From Amoebophrya sp. A120 (Eukaryota; Sar; Dinophyceae; Syndiniales; Amoebophryaceae), in contig CAJINV010000007.1 in the NCBI GenBank assembly GCA_905178155.1, positions 4,242,258-4,306,257 on the forward strand: a DNA stretch of 64,000 nt, written 5' to 3'. The translations under genes and the position numbers were made by a program. The notes beneath the pieces are model-generated. The model worked only from the letters and a program-made list of their open reading frames with translations. It did not search any database and was not told the origin of the DNA. This document shows, piece after piece, positions 10,403 to 22,551 of the stretch (position 1 is the first letter of the stretch; each line of letters opens with the position of its first letter).

Positions 10403-11969
10403 GCGGCTTCCTCAGGAATGAGCAAGATCTTGGGTGTCCTGTCTTTCATGATCATCTCCATGGCCAAGAAACCTTCGTCGCTGCGCAATAATCAACCCTG
10501 ACGCTACTAGTTCAATTTGGGCGACCATATGTAAAATGCCGTTCAGACCATGCGCTGCTAACTTCTCCATACAGTAGTCTTCTCCGTACGTTGGACGTAT
10601 CGCATGTTGAATTTATCCTAAGGATGAAGCACACTTTAGACACCATGGCGGGCTATCAAACTTTGGTTTCTGTTGAATCTTGACATATTGTCAAATTCTG
10701 TACAACATAAGCAGGGAAGCAAGTACGGAACTCACTGCATGAATACGTCAATAGCTTCTACACATGTCGTTTACAGGTTTTTTACAACCTTTCCGATGTA
10801 AGTCGTTACGTACCTCTTTTCAGCTTTTTGACACTTGCGCTTCACGATATGCCACAGGGCCGAAAAAAAACGATTTTTTCCAACTAACGTGGGACACTGT
10901 AGAGCCTTTCTACACCAGTTCCCGCCAAGGTGGAAGATTTCGCTTTGAACACAACCTACGCGTAAGACCACTAGGTTTAGTGCGATTGAAAAGCTTAGCT
11001 GTAGACCCTAAACGCAACAAGTGGCAGCAGCGAAAATTGCTACGTTCCTCGTGGCTGATCTTTTCGGACATCACGCATGAGAGTGGCAGGTTTGTTTCTC
11101 GCGTTGATGCCTTAGGATTGTGTCAACCTGGAGTGGTACAAAAGCGCCGTCCATGATTCCGCATAGAAAACTTCATCAATTGATGAAAGCACAAACATAT
11201 TGATTCTAAACTAACTTGCCCCATTTTTTGGGTGATCTATCAGCTGCGACTTGGAGGCCCCGAAATCCTGAGTTCGCATGTCAGTGTTGTATTATCGGTG
11301 TGTATATTAATATTATGGAAACACAAATAAACAAGTGCTTGTCTAGGCAATACCGATCCTGAATTGAGAAATAGCGTCGGTCCGGACAAAAGCATGGCAA
11401 CTGGAAACTCGTCTAGATGAGGTCTTTGTGTCAGTTCGTTCAATATCAATCTGGGCTGTGGACAGTGCGATGCATTTCTGTCTAGCATGTAGTCGTATCT
11501 TGTTGTGCCGCAACGGGCTCCAGGGGGGGAAGATCATCATGCGAACGTGCGTGAATTCAATGATGGTGAAACTCGGTTGTGCTCGTAAGTCGTGATGTGG
11601 TCGTTACATTTGGGTTCCTTCTGGTTGGGATAACAAGCAGGATTTTGTCTTCAACACTCCGACAACAGTAACGTGGGGCCAGAAGACAAGCTTTTTTTGT
11701 TGGGTGGGGTAGACATTGTTGTTATAGCTGGAGAAGTAAGTAGTTGTAGTTCTGCAGTACACAATATCAATGACATTACTTACCCACCAGGTGTTTGTTG
11801 GCTCCTCTCATTTGATTGCGCGATAACTAGTCTTAACCTAGTACCCGCACTACAATTTGTTTTCGTTTTTATCAGACGCGATTATAAAAAGGAGCAAACC
11901 TCCCAGCACACAAAGACAAATGGACTTCCGAGAAACAGCAATGTTAGTGTCACCAGTGGCATAGCGACA
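10403..11969. other. Intergenic stretch with possible leader of the next gene
   Basis: No supported coding exon. A typical splice acceptor with a pyrimidine tract ends near 11875 (tttttatcag), upstream of the next ATG, and a GTAAGT donor lies near 11733. The leader of the following gene may therefore be spliced. The rest shows nothing recognisable. Confidence 0.4.
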
Positions 11970-14836
11970 ATGTTAAACTTTCTGCAGACATACGACTGCG
12001 ATGGTTCAAGTACGTCGGACCATAGAAGGCACGGGAGCTGCAGCACATACTTATCAGGATACGTAACGCCATTTGAGCAGATGGAGTCGCTTATCTTCCC
12101 CCCCGACAACAACCATAACCCCAACACTGGCACAAGTCCTTCCGGCTTCATTGCGCCGCTACCTGTAGGAGCATTAGCGACACCGAGTGGAGATGGTAGT
12201 GTGTTTCGTTCTCGTACTCGTTTCCTATGTGATCACTTTTTATGTGATCATTGATTCTGCATCAAATGATGCATCGATCCTTTTGTTCTCTACACATTTC
12301 ATGTGTTATTCCTGTTACTTCATCGCTGTACAATAAAACTGCAGGCACAAACTGCGAGTTTCCTCCGACCCACGGGCTGACGCAAGGTTTGATTTCCGAA
12401 TACCGAGTTGCTCAAAGCGACGCAGAGGAGGGCGGGGGTCGCACGTCGATCCACATCGTCCCCGAAAGCGAGGTGCTGGTAGAACCGCAGGAGCCGCACC
12501 AGGTATCCAATCTAATGGAAGGTGAGCATGCAACCAGCGCGCCTTCTACGGCAACATTGCGCGATCCCGCAGTAGAGGCAGCAAGACACGACCTCCAGCA
12601 CGACCCCCGCGTTGGTGACGCGCACGTCCAGGCTTCCCGCCGCAATAAGACCCTGGCCCGGCACGAGTCCGAAGAGTCCTCTTTTGCCGAGCACCTTCCA
12701 GGGGCGAAGGCCGTGAATTCAGGCGTGAAAAATTATTTCTCCTTTCTAAACTCTTTCCACAAACGGAAACCGTCCCCAGTAGAAACTGATGACCCGCAGT
12801 GGAAGCATTTGCTACAGGTGCCGATCAAACCAGCAACCGGAGCTGCTGGTGGTTCGAAGCAGAAGGGAAACGGGATTAAGAGTCGCGGCGATACTTCAGC
12901 GTCGAGTAGTAGTCGAAACGGTTCCTGCTCTTCGTCATCCTCGGTCTCAATTTCGAATCAAGAGGACAGCAGCTGCAGTGTGGACGAAAGTTGCGCATTG
13001 AGTAGTGGTGCCATTCTTGAAGACGCTCCCGCTGGGTTAGTTTTGCAACCAAGTAGTCGCGACGAGAGCGAGTTGGGCAGCAGTAAAACTACAGGGACCG
13101 CTCATGGGAAATCAGCATCTTCAACAACAGAAGGGAAATTATCGGGAGCCACGTCGCTGTCAGTAGAAGCGGGCTCGAGGAAAAGTAGTCCTTCAGTCGA
13201 GGAGTTCATCAGCCTCAACGCCATGCGGCAGCACTGCAAAGCGCGAGGACCACTTCCCCACACAGATCCGAGTAAAGGTCAATATGTGCATGCCGCGGTC
13301 AAAAGAAGCGCTACGACGGCTGAACCCTCATCAACAGCCCCGTCCACGACTTCATCTCGGAGCCAGAGCAAAAAACAAAAGGAAAAGTTTTCGAAACACC
13401 AGTCAAAATCTTTTTCCCTCTCAACATCTTCGAGCGGATTCGCGTCCCCCGCGTCAAGCCAGGCCGGATCCACCGCCTACGTGAACGCGAAATCTTCGCT
13501 CGACACGCTGACCCAAGCCCTCTCCCTTATCGCGGAGACGAAAAAGGGAATCACCAATCTGCTCGAGGTGGAGGAGGAGAGCTGCGATTCCGGCTGCCCC
13601 ACGCCCATGTCCGCGGTGTCGGCCCGGACAGGTGTGAGGCAGGACAACTGCTGTAGCGGGGGTCTGTACAAGAGCAACCCGGTCTCGTCCTCGTCGACCG
13701 GCTGGAGCAAAAATCTGCAACAGCAACCCGGGGCGCCGTCTTCGTCTTCCTGCAGTACACCCTGCTCTGCATCTTGCAGTGGCGCTGGGCGTCGTGCTAC
13801 AACGGAAGAAGCGAAGAGGAGCCATGGAACGTCTACTGGTAATACTACGAGTTCATCCACCTCTCTGTCGTCATCTGCGGTGTCTGACGTGAGAAGTGTC
13901 AGCATATTAAGCGACGTCGACAAGAGTAGAGTTACTAGCACGACTGCATCAACAACTTCATCTACGTCCAGACACAGACTGAAAGTTGGGTCTTCATCCA
14001 TGGTGGAAGATTTTGACACCTGCACACCACGGGCTGCTGGAGACGAGGTTTTGTTGTATCCCGCAACTACTGGGGGCAGAAACAGCATCAGCAACAGCAC
14101 AACATCTACCTCCAAGGACGAGTTCTTCGAGCAAGTAGATAAGAACTTCCCAAGAACAAAACAATCGAAGCTGCAGCAGCTCCAGCGGTTTCAAACGTGC
14201 GAAGAGTTGCTCGCTCCACCACGACACGGACAAGTAGATGAGAGGGAACAGGAACAATGCACTACCGCGGCTTCTTCGATAGCGCTCGCGAGATCTTCGG
14301 CCAGGGTTTTGCCGCTAGGGCCACCCTCCGGGTGGTTTTCTGGTGGAAGAAGCACCAAAATACCAGGAAATATACAATCCGTCGCGCAAGAAGCGGACCA
14401 GCAGCTGGAGGATTGCCGAATCCGACACTCCACGACCTATCTTCCGTTCGACGCCGCTGCTAGAATGTCTTCTCTATCGGGCAGGTCTTCAGACTCCGCC
14501 TCGAAAGTAGTGCCAGAGGCGGATGAGACTTGTGAGTTTTTCGAAGCTGAAAGCGAAAGCGACACCTCGCCAAAAAGCGGTACTAAAAGTGGGGGATTAG
14601 AACAACGGGAGCGGCAAAGAAGCGTTGAGATCAAGGGCTTGACGAGCAAAGAACGGAGGGCAACTGCATTTTCTTTTGCAACTGCAGCTAGCACATTGAC
14701 ATTTCCTGTGGGACTTATGCGTGCAACAGCAAGGGTTTGCGTTTTTGGGCCGGTGGCGTACTACGGGCTGCAGATGTTTCTCACGATGCTCGTTGATTCG
14801 GAGTTCGAAGATGGGCATGCAGGCGATATTCTGTGA
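11970..14836 (+). CDS. Ser/Thr-rich low-complexity protein with C-terminal membrane segment
   Basis: The model is join(11970..12195, 12345..14836), 905 residues. The intron is canonical (gtagtg...ctgcag) and the junction keeps the frame (TPSGDG joined to TNCEFPP). The start is the ATG at 11970 (MLNFLQTYDCDG). Most of the protein is disordered by composition, with runs of Ser, Thr and Ala and scattered charged patches. The conserved-looking part is the C terminus: a basic/acidic helix (VEIKGLTSKERRATAF) followed by about 40 hydrophobic residues (FPVGLMRATARVCVFGPVAY and onward), enough for one or two membrane passes, then a short acidic tail. This suggests a tail-anchored or hairpin membrane protein facing the cytosol, which is inference. 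The intron contains the direct repeat tatgtgatca (near 12227 and 12242) and the inverted repeat tgcatcaaatgatgca. At 14257-14360 a second frame also looks coding, so a further intron cannot be excluded. Family not recognised. Confidence 0.65.
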
Positions 14837-15748
14837 ACAGGAAAGAAGATGAGCGTCTCAGGCTCATCAAACCTACTTATTATTATTTTCCATCTGCTAA
14901 GTGAGAGCTGACGCTGAGCATCTTGCTGGCTTGCAGTTTTTGCTGTCGTAGTTCATCATTGCTTTTTGCCAGCCGGCGGCGACGCTGAGAATATTCGCTT
15001 GCACCACACCAATAGCGGTGACAGAATATCAAGGCTTTGTTTATTTTGTGGTCAAACTCATGCTCCAAACATCGTGTTTTTAAAGGTTTCAACATATTTG
15101 CTGAGTTTTGGAAAAGAAACAGGAAATAAAGTTTGGGTACGTCAACTTCCACGCCCAGATGCTTTGTGTGAGCAAGGCGGGAAGGCGACTCAGCACAATA
15201 TCCCTATGTCTTTCTGCTCAGTTGACTTGTCCTGGTACAAAAACTCCTCGACGTTGGAGGAAGTAGCTATCAGCTGGAAGACCGACTGGCATTGGTCTCT
15301 TGGTTTAACAAGAACACGTAGGTGGAGAGAGTGACAATGAGAGGACATGGAGCAGCCTGACGAGAGCGAGTCAAGGTATGGAAGCATTCCGCTTCGTTAT
15401 GCAGCAATGGGAAATACAAAAAGCGAAACTCAATCTTCAGCTTTTCATTTTTCAAGTGGTCCGCCAGTCAACATCAATCCAGCAGCGAAGATGGAGATCC
15501 TATGTAGATCATTACAGTTACTCAGTTTAACTCCAAGACCAGCACCATAGAAAGACCATGATTGGAAGGGGATCAAAAGGATCATGAGTTTTCTAGTTCG
15601 GACAAGACGGAGGAGGGAAAAGGGTCAATGACCTCGACAATGAAGTTGACTACTACATCAACACCGTGAAGAACTACCTACATCCTGTTGATTTACCTTC
15701 TTCGCTGGGTGGCACTGCGTCGAAATAAAAACCGGAGCAACAATTAAC
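14837..15748. other. Intergenic stretch
   Basis: About 0.9 kb with only short frames. No exon, RNA gene or repeat could be supported. Confidence 0.5.
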
Positions 15749-18700
15749 ATGGGGCACCTGCTCGAGGCTGGCGTCGGCGTGCTGCTGCAAGGACCGCGAC
15801 GGCGCCTCGTGGTCCTCCTCGGCTCAGTTCTGACCCCGCTTGGAAATTTTTACAACTGCGGGTTTGCGGATGCTGCTGCGGCTGGCACCGGGGGGAACGG
15901 GATGATTCAAAAGTTGAAACAGACTGGTCTGAATTTGCTGACAAATTGGGATCCTAGGTACAAAGCACTTTTCCCATCTTGACTCGTAAAAGCACTTCGT
16001 AAAGACAAGCACTTCGTAAAGAAAAGTACTTCGTAAAGAAAAGCACTTCGTAAAACAAAACGTAGTCATGTAAGGCGACACGGCAGATACTTCAACACAC
16101 TAGCAGCGTGCGGGGGGGGGCCAATGTGGTCCCCCCCACGCGCCGCGCCTATAAGTAAAACACGCCAGGGAATTTTCTTTTTTTTGCAGCAGAGGCTGGC
16201 TGTGGGACTTGGGGCAATGCCGGGGATTAGAAATGCAAATATGATGGCAGTGCGTTTCTATACTTAAGTATCTTGCTTCAAACATTTTTTCATTTTTTTG
16301 GCCTTTATTCACGCTCTTTGTCATTGTCTTTGGATTAGTTTCGCGTCACTTCATTGCACAAGTATTTAGAAATCATCATGGAAAATGGCGCGCGGAGTCG
16401 GAAACATTGAAAACGCCGCCGAGCTCGACGGAACCGCATGAAGGGCGGCGGGGGCGGGTTGGAAGATCTGCGCGCGTCGTTGGGGCCACAGAACGAGGAA
16501 GACTAGGCCGCGGGGCATACGCACGCGGGGGAGGAGGGGGAAAACGGAGGCGAAACGAGAACAAGGGGCGCAGTACGAAAATGGATCGAGGACCAACATG
16601 TTGGAGCAGGGGACAAGAGCGGAAAAGTAAGAAATCGGGAAAAAAAAAGCCGTATACCCGCGCAATTTCTTACATGTGAATAACATGGTGGGCGGGAGGG
16701 GTTCTTCACATTTTTGGAAACGCCCACCGCCCCGACTAGAGTAACTGAATGATGAAAAATTGGGGGCAGGGCAAAAAAAAAATTGGGATCCTAGGTATGG
16801 CTTCCCGTGGGGCGATAAGTGGAAGTTCCATTGTCCCAAGCCGACTTTCTCGACGGGATCCGGCTTGCCAGCCAAATTTGGAGTCCATGCAACGTGCGTA
16901 CTGAAGATTCCCGTGCAAGAGGTGCCATGCAAAACGGTGTTTGAGGAAATCACACTGCGGGGAAGCGAGAGATCTCTTTGGGTGGATCCGCACAATATGG
17001 GGACCTACGCGATTACTTACACTGATCCGGCACGCAAGGGTCGCACGGCACCAGATGACGATCTCTTCAAGGTATGCGAAGGAATCTCGCTGCAGTGCAA
17101 CTCCACATCAATGCAACATAGCCACGAGTCTTCAGTGTCTTATTCGTGATATTGGAACGAATTCCAATTCGCGAGCACGACTCTCATGGTGTTTCATTCT
17201 CGGCCGAAGACAAGTTCATGTCGACTTACACCAAGCATGGTTCAGGCCGCTGCACGTGAATGGACAGACGTGAGAATTATCGTCCGGGCCTACGATGTGA
17301 GAATTCTCCGGGCCTGTGTCGCTCCCAATAAAGCGAGGGCAATGTGAAGAAGAACATGGCTCCCTTGCATTCAGCAATTGTGAAGAGAGTTCTTGTGGTT
17401 GCTTATTTTTTATCCAGCTTCTGCGCATGAGTAAATTGACGCCTGCACGTGGTTTTTTTACTTGCATGCTTGTAGGCTGTAGCGCATTGCAGTTTTTTTC
17501 TTGGTATTTCGTGGCAGCATAGTCGAGGTAGACCGGCAAACAAAGCTACGGGACCCGAAAACAAACCAACCCTATACCGACAAAATCATCCTCCGCCTGC
17601 TGGAGGTCACGGAAAATATGAAAGTGGCGAGCTTTTGTCCTCTCCCTTGTCCTGAATCGAAGCGCACGAACAGGGAAGTAAGTTCAGACAAGAGAAATGA
17701 AGAAACGTTGTTGCAAGAAATCTACCTAGTATCGAAAGTACTGTTTATTGTGTCGCTGTCAGGATCATCCGCATTGTCCTGCAAGTAGGTAGTTCAGGTT
17801 CAGCTTCTAAAAACTTGTAAACTTTCGTATTTGATGTGTGACAAAGGAGGAGGAGGCAGGGGTCGTGCTGTTCACTTTTATAGAGTCCGGAAAAACTAGG
17901 CCTACGTGCAACGTTTACGCCTGCTCGATGTCGCAAGTGAAATCTGTGCGAGACGGGTCGACCAACTACTGCAACATAAAAAACTATGAAGAGTGCTGTG
18001 CTGTGATGGAAAATCGACGTCAGAACGGACACAAAAGCGATACCCATAGCAGTTCTATTTGAGGCGGCAACTATCATGCGTTGCCTACTTGTTGCATGAA
18101 AATCGAAATCGATTTTCGATACGGACATCGTCACAGACATAGTGAGCTAAGTATAGTTGTAAGTGCTGTTTGGGGGCACAGGCACCTCCAGAGTAGCCTG
18201 TTCCTGAGCAATTTTCTCTTTCGCCTTTGAGAGCGCGACAACCCTATTCAAGACAATGACAAACTGAAACTACATTATTTTTTTGTGTGAGCTCGTCCAT
18301 TTGATTTTGTCGACTTTTCACGTGACGTTAGCATACAGGCCTGATCTGTGGGCACAAGTCAGAGAACAACCGCGAGAAGAATTGCCCGGTTATGCAGTAT
18401 TCATTTGGTGACCTCGGTTGGACGAAGTCGTTGGATGAAGGCGGATATCAATAGCAAATATGTCTGGGTCTAGAGGAACGCACCGCCGGGAACAGGCTTT
18501 TTTATACTTGGCTGACAGGAGAAAATAACTACGCGTCATACTACCTAGTGCGATGCTTCTTCGTCATCTCTTTGTCATGCAAGAATCAACAATGCAATTA
18601 CAATTTGTACTTGTAGTCATTTTCTTTGGTTTTTACGGACTGAGACATTGACATAGCAGCTCGTCAAAGTTGTCATGCTCGGCTTCGAAGTAGACGAGGC

Positions 18701-19052
18701 TGCTTGCGCGTATTTCATCTACCCGCACAGAAGCATCACAATAGTCTGGACCAGATCCATATTTGCAATGCAGAGCGGGTTGGACTTCGGTTCTTGCACT
18801 CAGCACGACGACAAGGAGTGCAAAAGTGGCGAGTACCTGGAACTGGAACCGGAGGAAAATCCCGTGCGGCAACTGGAAGTCTATGACGATGCGAAACAAG
18901 TGCCGGCGAGGAAAGATCGGCGAACTAGACGCGACAGCACATCATCAAGTAGTGCCCTGGAAGTGTTTGACGACGGGTCGTCACAGGCGCCAGATGACGA
19001 GGAAACTAACACCACCATCTCCACTATCAAACAAAAAACCCTTCAACGTTAA
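15749..19052 (+). CDS. Cysteine-rich secreted-type protein, family copy 1 (about five exons)
   Basis: Proposed exons are 15749-15957, 16795-17071, 17528-17677, 17847-about 18000 and about 18657-19052. The first three junctions keep phase with GT-AG introns; the last two boundaries are less certain. The N terminus has a hydrophobic stretch (RLVVLLGSVLTPLGNF) that may be a signal peptide. Family landmarks in order are NWDPRYGFPWGDKW, the block LRGSERSLWVDPHNMGTY, a strand-like segment YTDKIILRLLEV, then CNVYACSMSQV with STNYCN, then GLDFGSCTQHDDKECKSG. A Ser-rich tail follows with the short motif ALEVFDDGSS. The same landmarks recur in the copies at 25.7 and 31.1 kb. The paired cysteines and the N-terminal segment suggest an extracellular or lumenal protein. 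I believe similar modules occur in other protists but recall no function. The first intron is bounded by an 18-bp direct repeat. Confidence 0.6.
15990..16057. repeat. Tandem repeat, four 17-bp units, inside the intron
   Basis: Four near-identical units of aagcacttcgtaaagaa start at 15990, 16007, 16024 and 16041. They lie just inside the 5' end of the 837-bp intron of family copy 1. Confidence 0.85.
16106..16143. repeat. G-run/C-run hairpin inside the intron
   Basis: A gcgtg plus G-run arm pairs with a C-run plus cacgc arm around the loop ccaatgtggt, with one bulged base. It lies within the repeat-bounded intron and could fold strongly in RNA or DNA. Confidence 0.6.
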
Positions 19053-20501
19053 GAGCGGTCACTTTCACATAGGAAAGATAACGCATGACAGATTTTCTCA
19101 AGAATTATGCGTGTAATTTTATGAATGTGCAATCCTTAGCATTAGCCAAATATCTCCGCCTTGGTTCTTGTTTTCCTGGTGTCTCATTGCATGATGCAGA
19201 GTTCACGCAACTCAGTTGTGTTTCGTGTCAGCGTTAGCGGTTTTCCGTACTACGAAGATGTCGTCCATGGGTGCTCCAAATGCCTTCACCGGGACAGAAA
19301 AGGGAGAATTTCTCGACGAGCAGTGAGAAGAGCAGGGCAAGCAAGAGCGAAGCTCTTCTCGAACAGCGGCGCTTTTGAAGAAATGGAAAATAAGAACAAA
19401 AAGAAGTGCAAGTGTAAGTGAACACAGTCAGAATTTGTCAGCTCGAAGGCTAAGATAGAGTCACGCAAACAAAGTAGCTGGTCGTGGAGGACCAGCAAAA
19501 GCAACTCGTTCTTGCATCGCAAAGACAAGAACCCGCAGCACCGGAAATTTATTCTTGGCCGGGATTTCTTTTTGTTGGAGCGTACTGGTTGTACTAGACG
19601 TAGCTACTAGTACGTTATGGAAGCGATATGTTGTAGTAATCTTCGTGCTTGCTCGTTGGCTCAACATAGCGTCTGACTCTGCAACTGTTCTTCGGTCGTG
19701 AGAGATGAATGAAGCTCGATGCTTCCTCTATCGGTTGCAGAAAAAAACGTACATTTTAGATTTTTTTCAAATCTTCGTTCGGACTCTTCTACGTCAGCGG
19801 ACTGTCGGTTCAACCGCGCTTCGTCATTCTTTCGTACCTAAGTAACATTTTCGTACGTTTGTGTTTGACCAGTGGCAGGCGATTTTCGGTTCGCGTGAGG
19901 GAATAAGATGTCGGTCGTTGCGCTGGAGGTGGTACGACGACTACGTAATGTAGTTTGCTTAACGTCGGCTCTTTCGCTTTTGCGTCATCGAGCTTTTCTT
20001 TTCAAAAGTATTGTATGCCGTCGGTCTATATTATCGAAGCTCACTCAATTCCGGCGTCCTCTCGTTTGGATAATTGAATGTTGTTCTACGCCATCCTTCT
20101 TTTGGCGTGTTTTCTGTACTACGCTCTCACTTTGGCGATGAAAGTGACCAAGCCGTAGATGTTGCCAACTGCCACGGTCTTCGCAACCGAGGCATGAGCT
20201 TTACATAATCTCATGGAATTTGAATCAAAAAGCGCAGGAGATTTCCCATCTCGTGTTTTTTTTTCGGTTTTATTTTCAATTGAAGACTTTCATTTTTCTC
20301 GCATCCCCCGCGAGTGGCATTTTTACGACGCATTTTTTTTTTTTTTTCAGCGCGTGTGCATCGACCTGGGTCTGTGAACAGGCTCGACATGAGTCAGCGT
20401 CACGTGACTGAGTTTGCATTTTTGTGGCAACTTCAAACCTGCACCTGGTTTTTTGTTGCTTTTCGTTTTCTTTTAGTCAAGGCTCCATTCTAATTCTCCT
20501 G
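19053..20501. other. Intergenic stretch
   Basis: No convincing exon. Several homopolymer T tracts occur near 20264 and 20334-20348. Short frames at 19161 and 19908 have no coding-like codon use. Nothing else was seen. Confidence 0.45.
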
Positions 20502-20563
20502 ATCTTTGTTTGTCGAAGTTGAAGGCACGATCGACCCTTATCTTTGTTTGTCGAAGTTGAAGG
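20502..20563. repeat. 38-bp tandem duplication just before a start codon
   Basis: The 24-base string beginning atctttgtttgtcgaagttg occurs at 20502-20525 and 20540-20563, a period of 38. The second copy ends two bases before the ATG at 20566, so the duplication lies in the probable leader of the next gene. Confidence 0.8.
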
Positions 20564-20565
20564 AC

Positions 20566-21314
20566 ATGGCACGACCGCCCGGGGACGGAAAGCAATTCTC
20601 GGGCAAGCAAAAAATGCTGAAGTTGGGAAGGTTTTCGCGTGGTCTTCTGGTCGGCGCCTGGATCGTCCAGGACGCGGCAGCGCTGGATATCAAGGAATAT
20701 GTATGCAACAACACAAGCTGGTGGCTGCATCCTCTTCATCGACTGGCGTGCGAAAAACTGCTTTGCTTTTTCCTTCTGTCTCCTATCGCAGGACGTGCAT
20801 GAGCATGATCACAGCACCGGCGTCCAAGTATTTCATATTAGATAGAAGACGAAGGAGCCGGGTCGTGTCGCATCTTTTCATTCGCAGGACGACCACAGAG
20901 AAGTTTACTCGTTCCTGCCTTCCATAATTGCATGCTCATCTATGGTGAACAAATTCGCAGTTGTTGGTGAAGATTCTGCAACACTTGTTTCCCGTGGATA
21001 TCACGCGGCGAAGATGGTGGACGCACTGTATGATTACGGATTTTCCTGGACCAACTCGACGACTGCCCACCGCGAGACAGCTGGAATGCCCGCGGAGCAA
21101 GGCTCGGGGTTCCTGCAGCAGAAACGGCGATGCCGGCTGCGCGGCGGGAATTCCTGTGGAATCCAAGATACCGCAACGATCGGCAAGGACAAATTTCAAA
21201 CTGGCAGAATTCTTAACACGGGGGTCGACGGAGGACAACCACCTGTGGCTGGTGCCGGTGTATGGAGGGTCGCGCAATATTAAAGAAGGCAGTGATCCCC
21301 TGGCGAGCATGTGA
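20566..21314 (+). CDS. Putative secreted protein, possible diverged or truncated member of the cysteine-rich family
   Basis: The proposed model is join(20566..20700, 20961..21314), 162 residues, with a canonical phase-0 intron (gtatgc...cgcag). The N terminus (MARPPGDGKQFSGKQK, then FSRGLLVGAWIVQDAAA) has the basic-then-hydrophobic form of a signal peptide. The second exon is rich in Arg and Cys and contains AEFLTRGSTEDNHLWLVPVY. That string lines up loosely with EEITLRGSERSLWVDPHNMG of family copy 1, so it may be a partial copy. The later cysteine exons of the family are not found before the next gene. An alternative reading of exon 2 (KMVDALYDYGFSWTNSTTAH, from about 21012) is also open, which lowers confidence in the frame. 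Confidence 0.4.
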
Positions 21315-21522
21315 TACTAGATTCTAAAAGGATAAAAGTAAAACTAAAAGAGCAGAAGATGCTGCACAAGCACATGAGGTGAATGCCATAAGTAATCCAC
21401 GGAACACAAAGCAATCGACGTATGACTGCTAGTACCGCATTCTCTTTGTAGTGATCAACTCTTTTGTCATGGGAAAGACGAGCAGGAGAGGTTGATTTAG
21501 AACATGTTGATTCCTCGTGACC

Positions 21523-22200
21523 ATGGATTCCGCAGTGCCTGCCGCAGGGGTTCCGAGTTTTCAATGCTTTTTTCCTCCATACGACAATGTGGCACCGCAG
21601 CATCAACAGCAACTTCTCGTCCCTGCTCCCCAGGTTCTTCTGGTGCCTGAACCTGCAAAAATGGTGCCTAAACGGGCACCATCAAGAGTTCGGCCACGAG
21701 GACCACCTGCTGGTGGTCCTAGAAGTACTACAACTGCACGGTCAGCAGATGCAGAAGGAGGAGAACACGGCCTAGTAGCACCAGTAGGAGGCCCAGGAGA
21801 AGCAGGCCAAGGGGGAGAAGGCCTAGGAGTACGACGAGCAGGACGAAAAATAAAACGAACTGTGAGCCAAGCAGCCGCAGCAGTCGGAGGAGCCGCAGCA
21901 GCCGGAGCAGCCGCAGCAGCCGGAGCACCCGGAGCAGTCAGAGCACGCATAGCGGGAACTGCAGCTCTAGCGGCGAGCAGAATTAAAAATTTTCGAAAGA
22001 GTGGAGATGACAAAGCAGGAAGCCTTTCAGCTGCACCAGCAGAAGGAGGCTACGGAGGACGAGGAGCAGACCTAGGAGAAGGCGTCGGAGGGGGAGACGA
22101 TCTACCAGGAGGGGGCGTCGCAGGAGGAGACCCAGCTCGCTCCACACGAGAATTGCTATCCCAGAAGATGAAAACTGTTTTCACTGTACAACTCATCTGA
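21523..22200 (+). CDS. Ala/Gly/Pro-rich open frame of doubtful status
   Basis: The frame is open from the ATG at 21523 to 22200 and encodes a low-complexity protein (Ala runs, PAGGP, GVGGGDDLPGGG). Its codons end mostly in A, unlike other genes in the window. The frame one base later has the G/C-ending, Gln/Glu-rich pattern of real coiled-coil genes here (LQLHGQQMQKEEN, then QQPEQPQQPE, then MTKQEAFQLHQQKEATEDEE) but contains several stops, most of them TAG. Either the open frame is the real one and the other is a shadow of CAG/GAG repeats, or this is a decayed coiled-coil gene. Two perfect hairpins (21661-21682 and 21699-21720) lie inside it. No function is proposed. Confidence 0.3.
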   Translation: MDSAVPAAGVPSFQCFFPPYDNVAPQHQQQLLVPAPQVLLVPEPAKMVPKRAPSRVRPRGPPAGGPRSTTTARSADAEGGEHGLVAPVGGPGEAGQGGEGLGVRRAGRKIKRTVSQAAAAVGGAAAAGAAAAAGAPGAVRARIAGTAALAASRIKNFRKSGDDKAGSLSAAPAEGGYGGRGADLGEGVGGGDDLPGGGVAGGDPARSTRELLSQKMKTVFTVQLI

Positions 22201-22281
22201 TTTTTGTATTGCTTTGTGAGATGGAAGGTGCCTACTTGTACTTGTACTTGATCTAGGCATGCAGGCAGTAGCAGTACTCCT

Positions 22282-22325
22282 ACACAGCTGGCCCAGCTGT
22301 GTTTGTAACAGCAGCTGCAGCTGCT
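22282..22325. repeat. Two adjacent CAGCTG-rich palindromes
   Basis: acacagctgg and its complement (22282-22291, 22293-22302, one-base centre) are followed by the perfect 16-bp palindrome agcagctgcagctgct at 22310-22325. They lie between two open frames and could fold as hairpins; no role can be assigned. Confidence 0.65.
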
Positions 22326-22551
22326 CTACTAGTGGAGCAGCTGTTGATCATTGGCATCATGCTACTGTTTGCTCCTGCTTAGTATCATCATAAGGACCAA
22401 AATTATATAATTTTGTCATTGCATGTTTTTCTTTTTCTTTTTGTTTTTATTTCTGCGAACCAATGCGATACAGTGTTGATGCAGGTTGTCATCTGTGCCA
22501 TAACCATATCCATCATCTTCATCGACGTCCGTCGGGACGGCAACGGGAGAG

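Larger units (their letters stand above)
15943..16797. repeat. 18-bp direct repeats bounding an 837-bp intron
   Basis: The sequence aaattgggatcctaggta occurs at 15943-15960 and again at 16780-16797. A splice anywhere in the repeat gives the same mRNA, joining NWDPR to YGFPW. The GT-AG choice is intron 15958-16794. Repeats this long at intron ends suggest insertion with duplication of the target, or microhomology-driven intron gain. Confidence 0.85.

Noticed and set aside
15990-16057. CRISPR array
   Set aside because: The units are 17-bp tandem repeats with no spacers, inside a eukaryotic intron.
21523-22200. Reassigned TAG codons (altered genetic code)
   Set aside because: Other genes in the window use TAG, TAA and TGA as ordinary stops and have no internal ones. 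A pseudogene or repeat shadow explains the pattern more simply.
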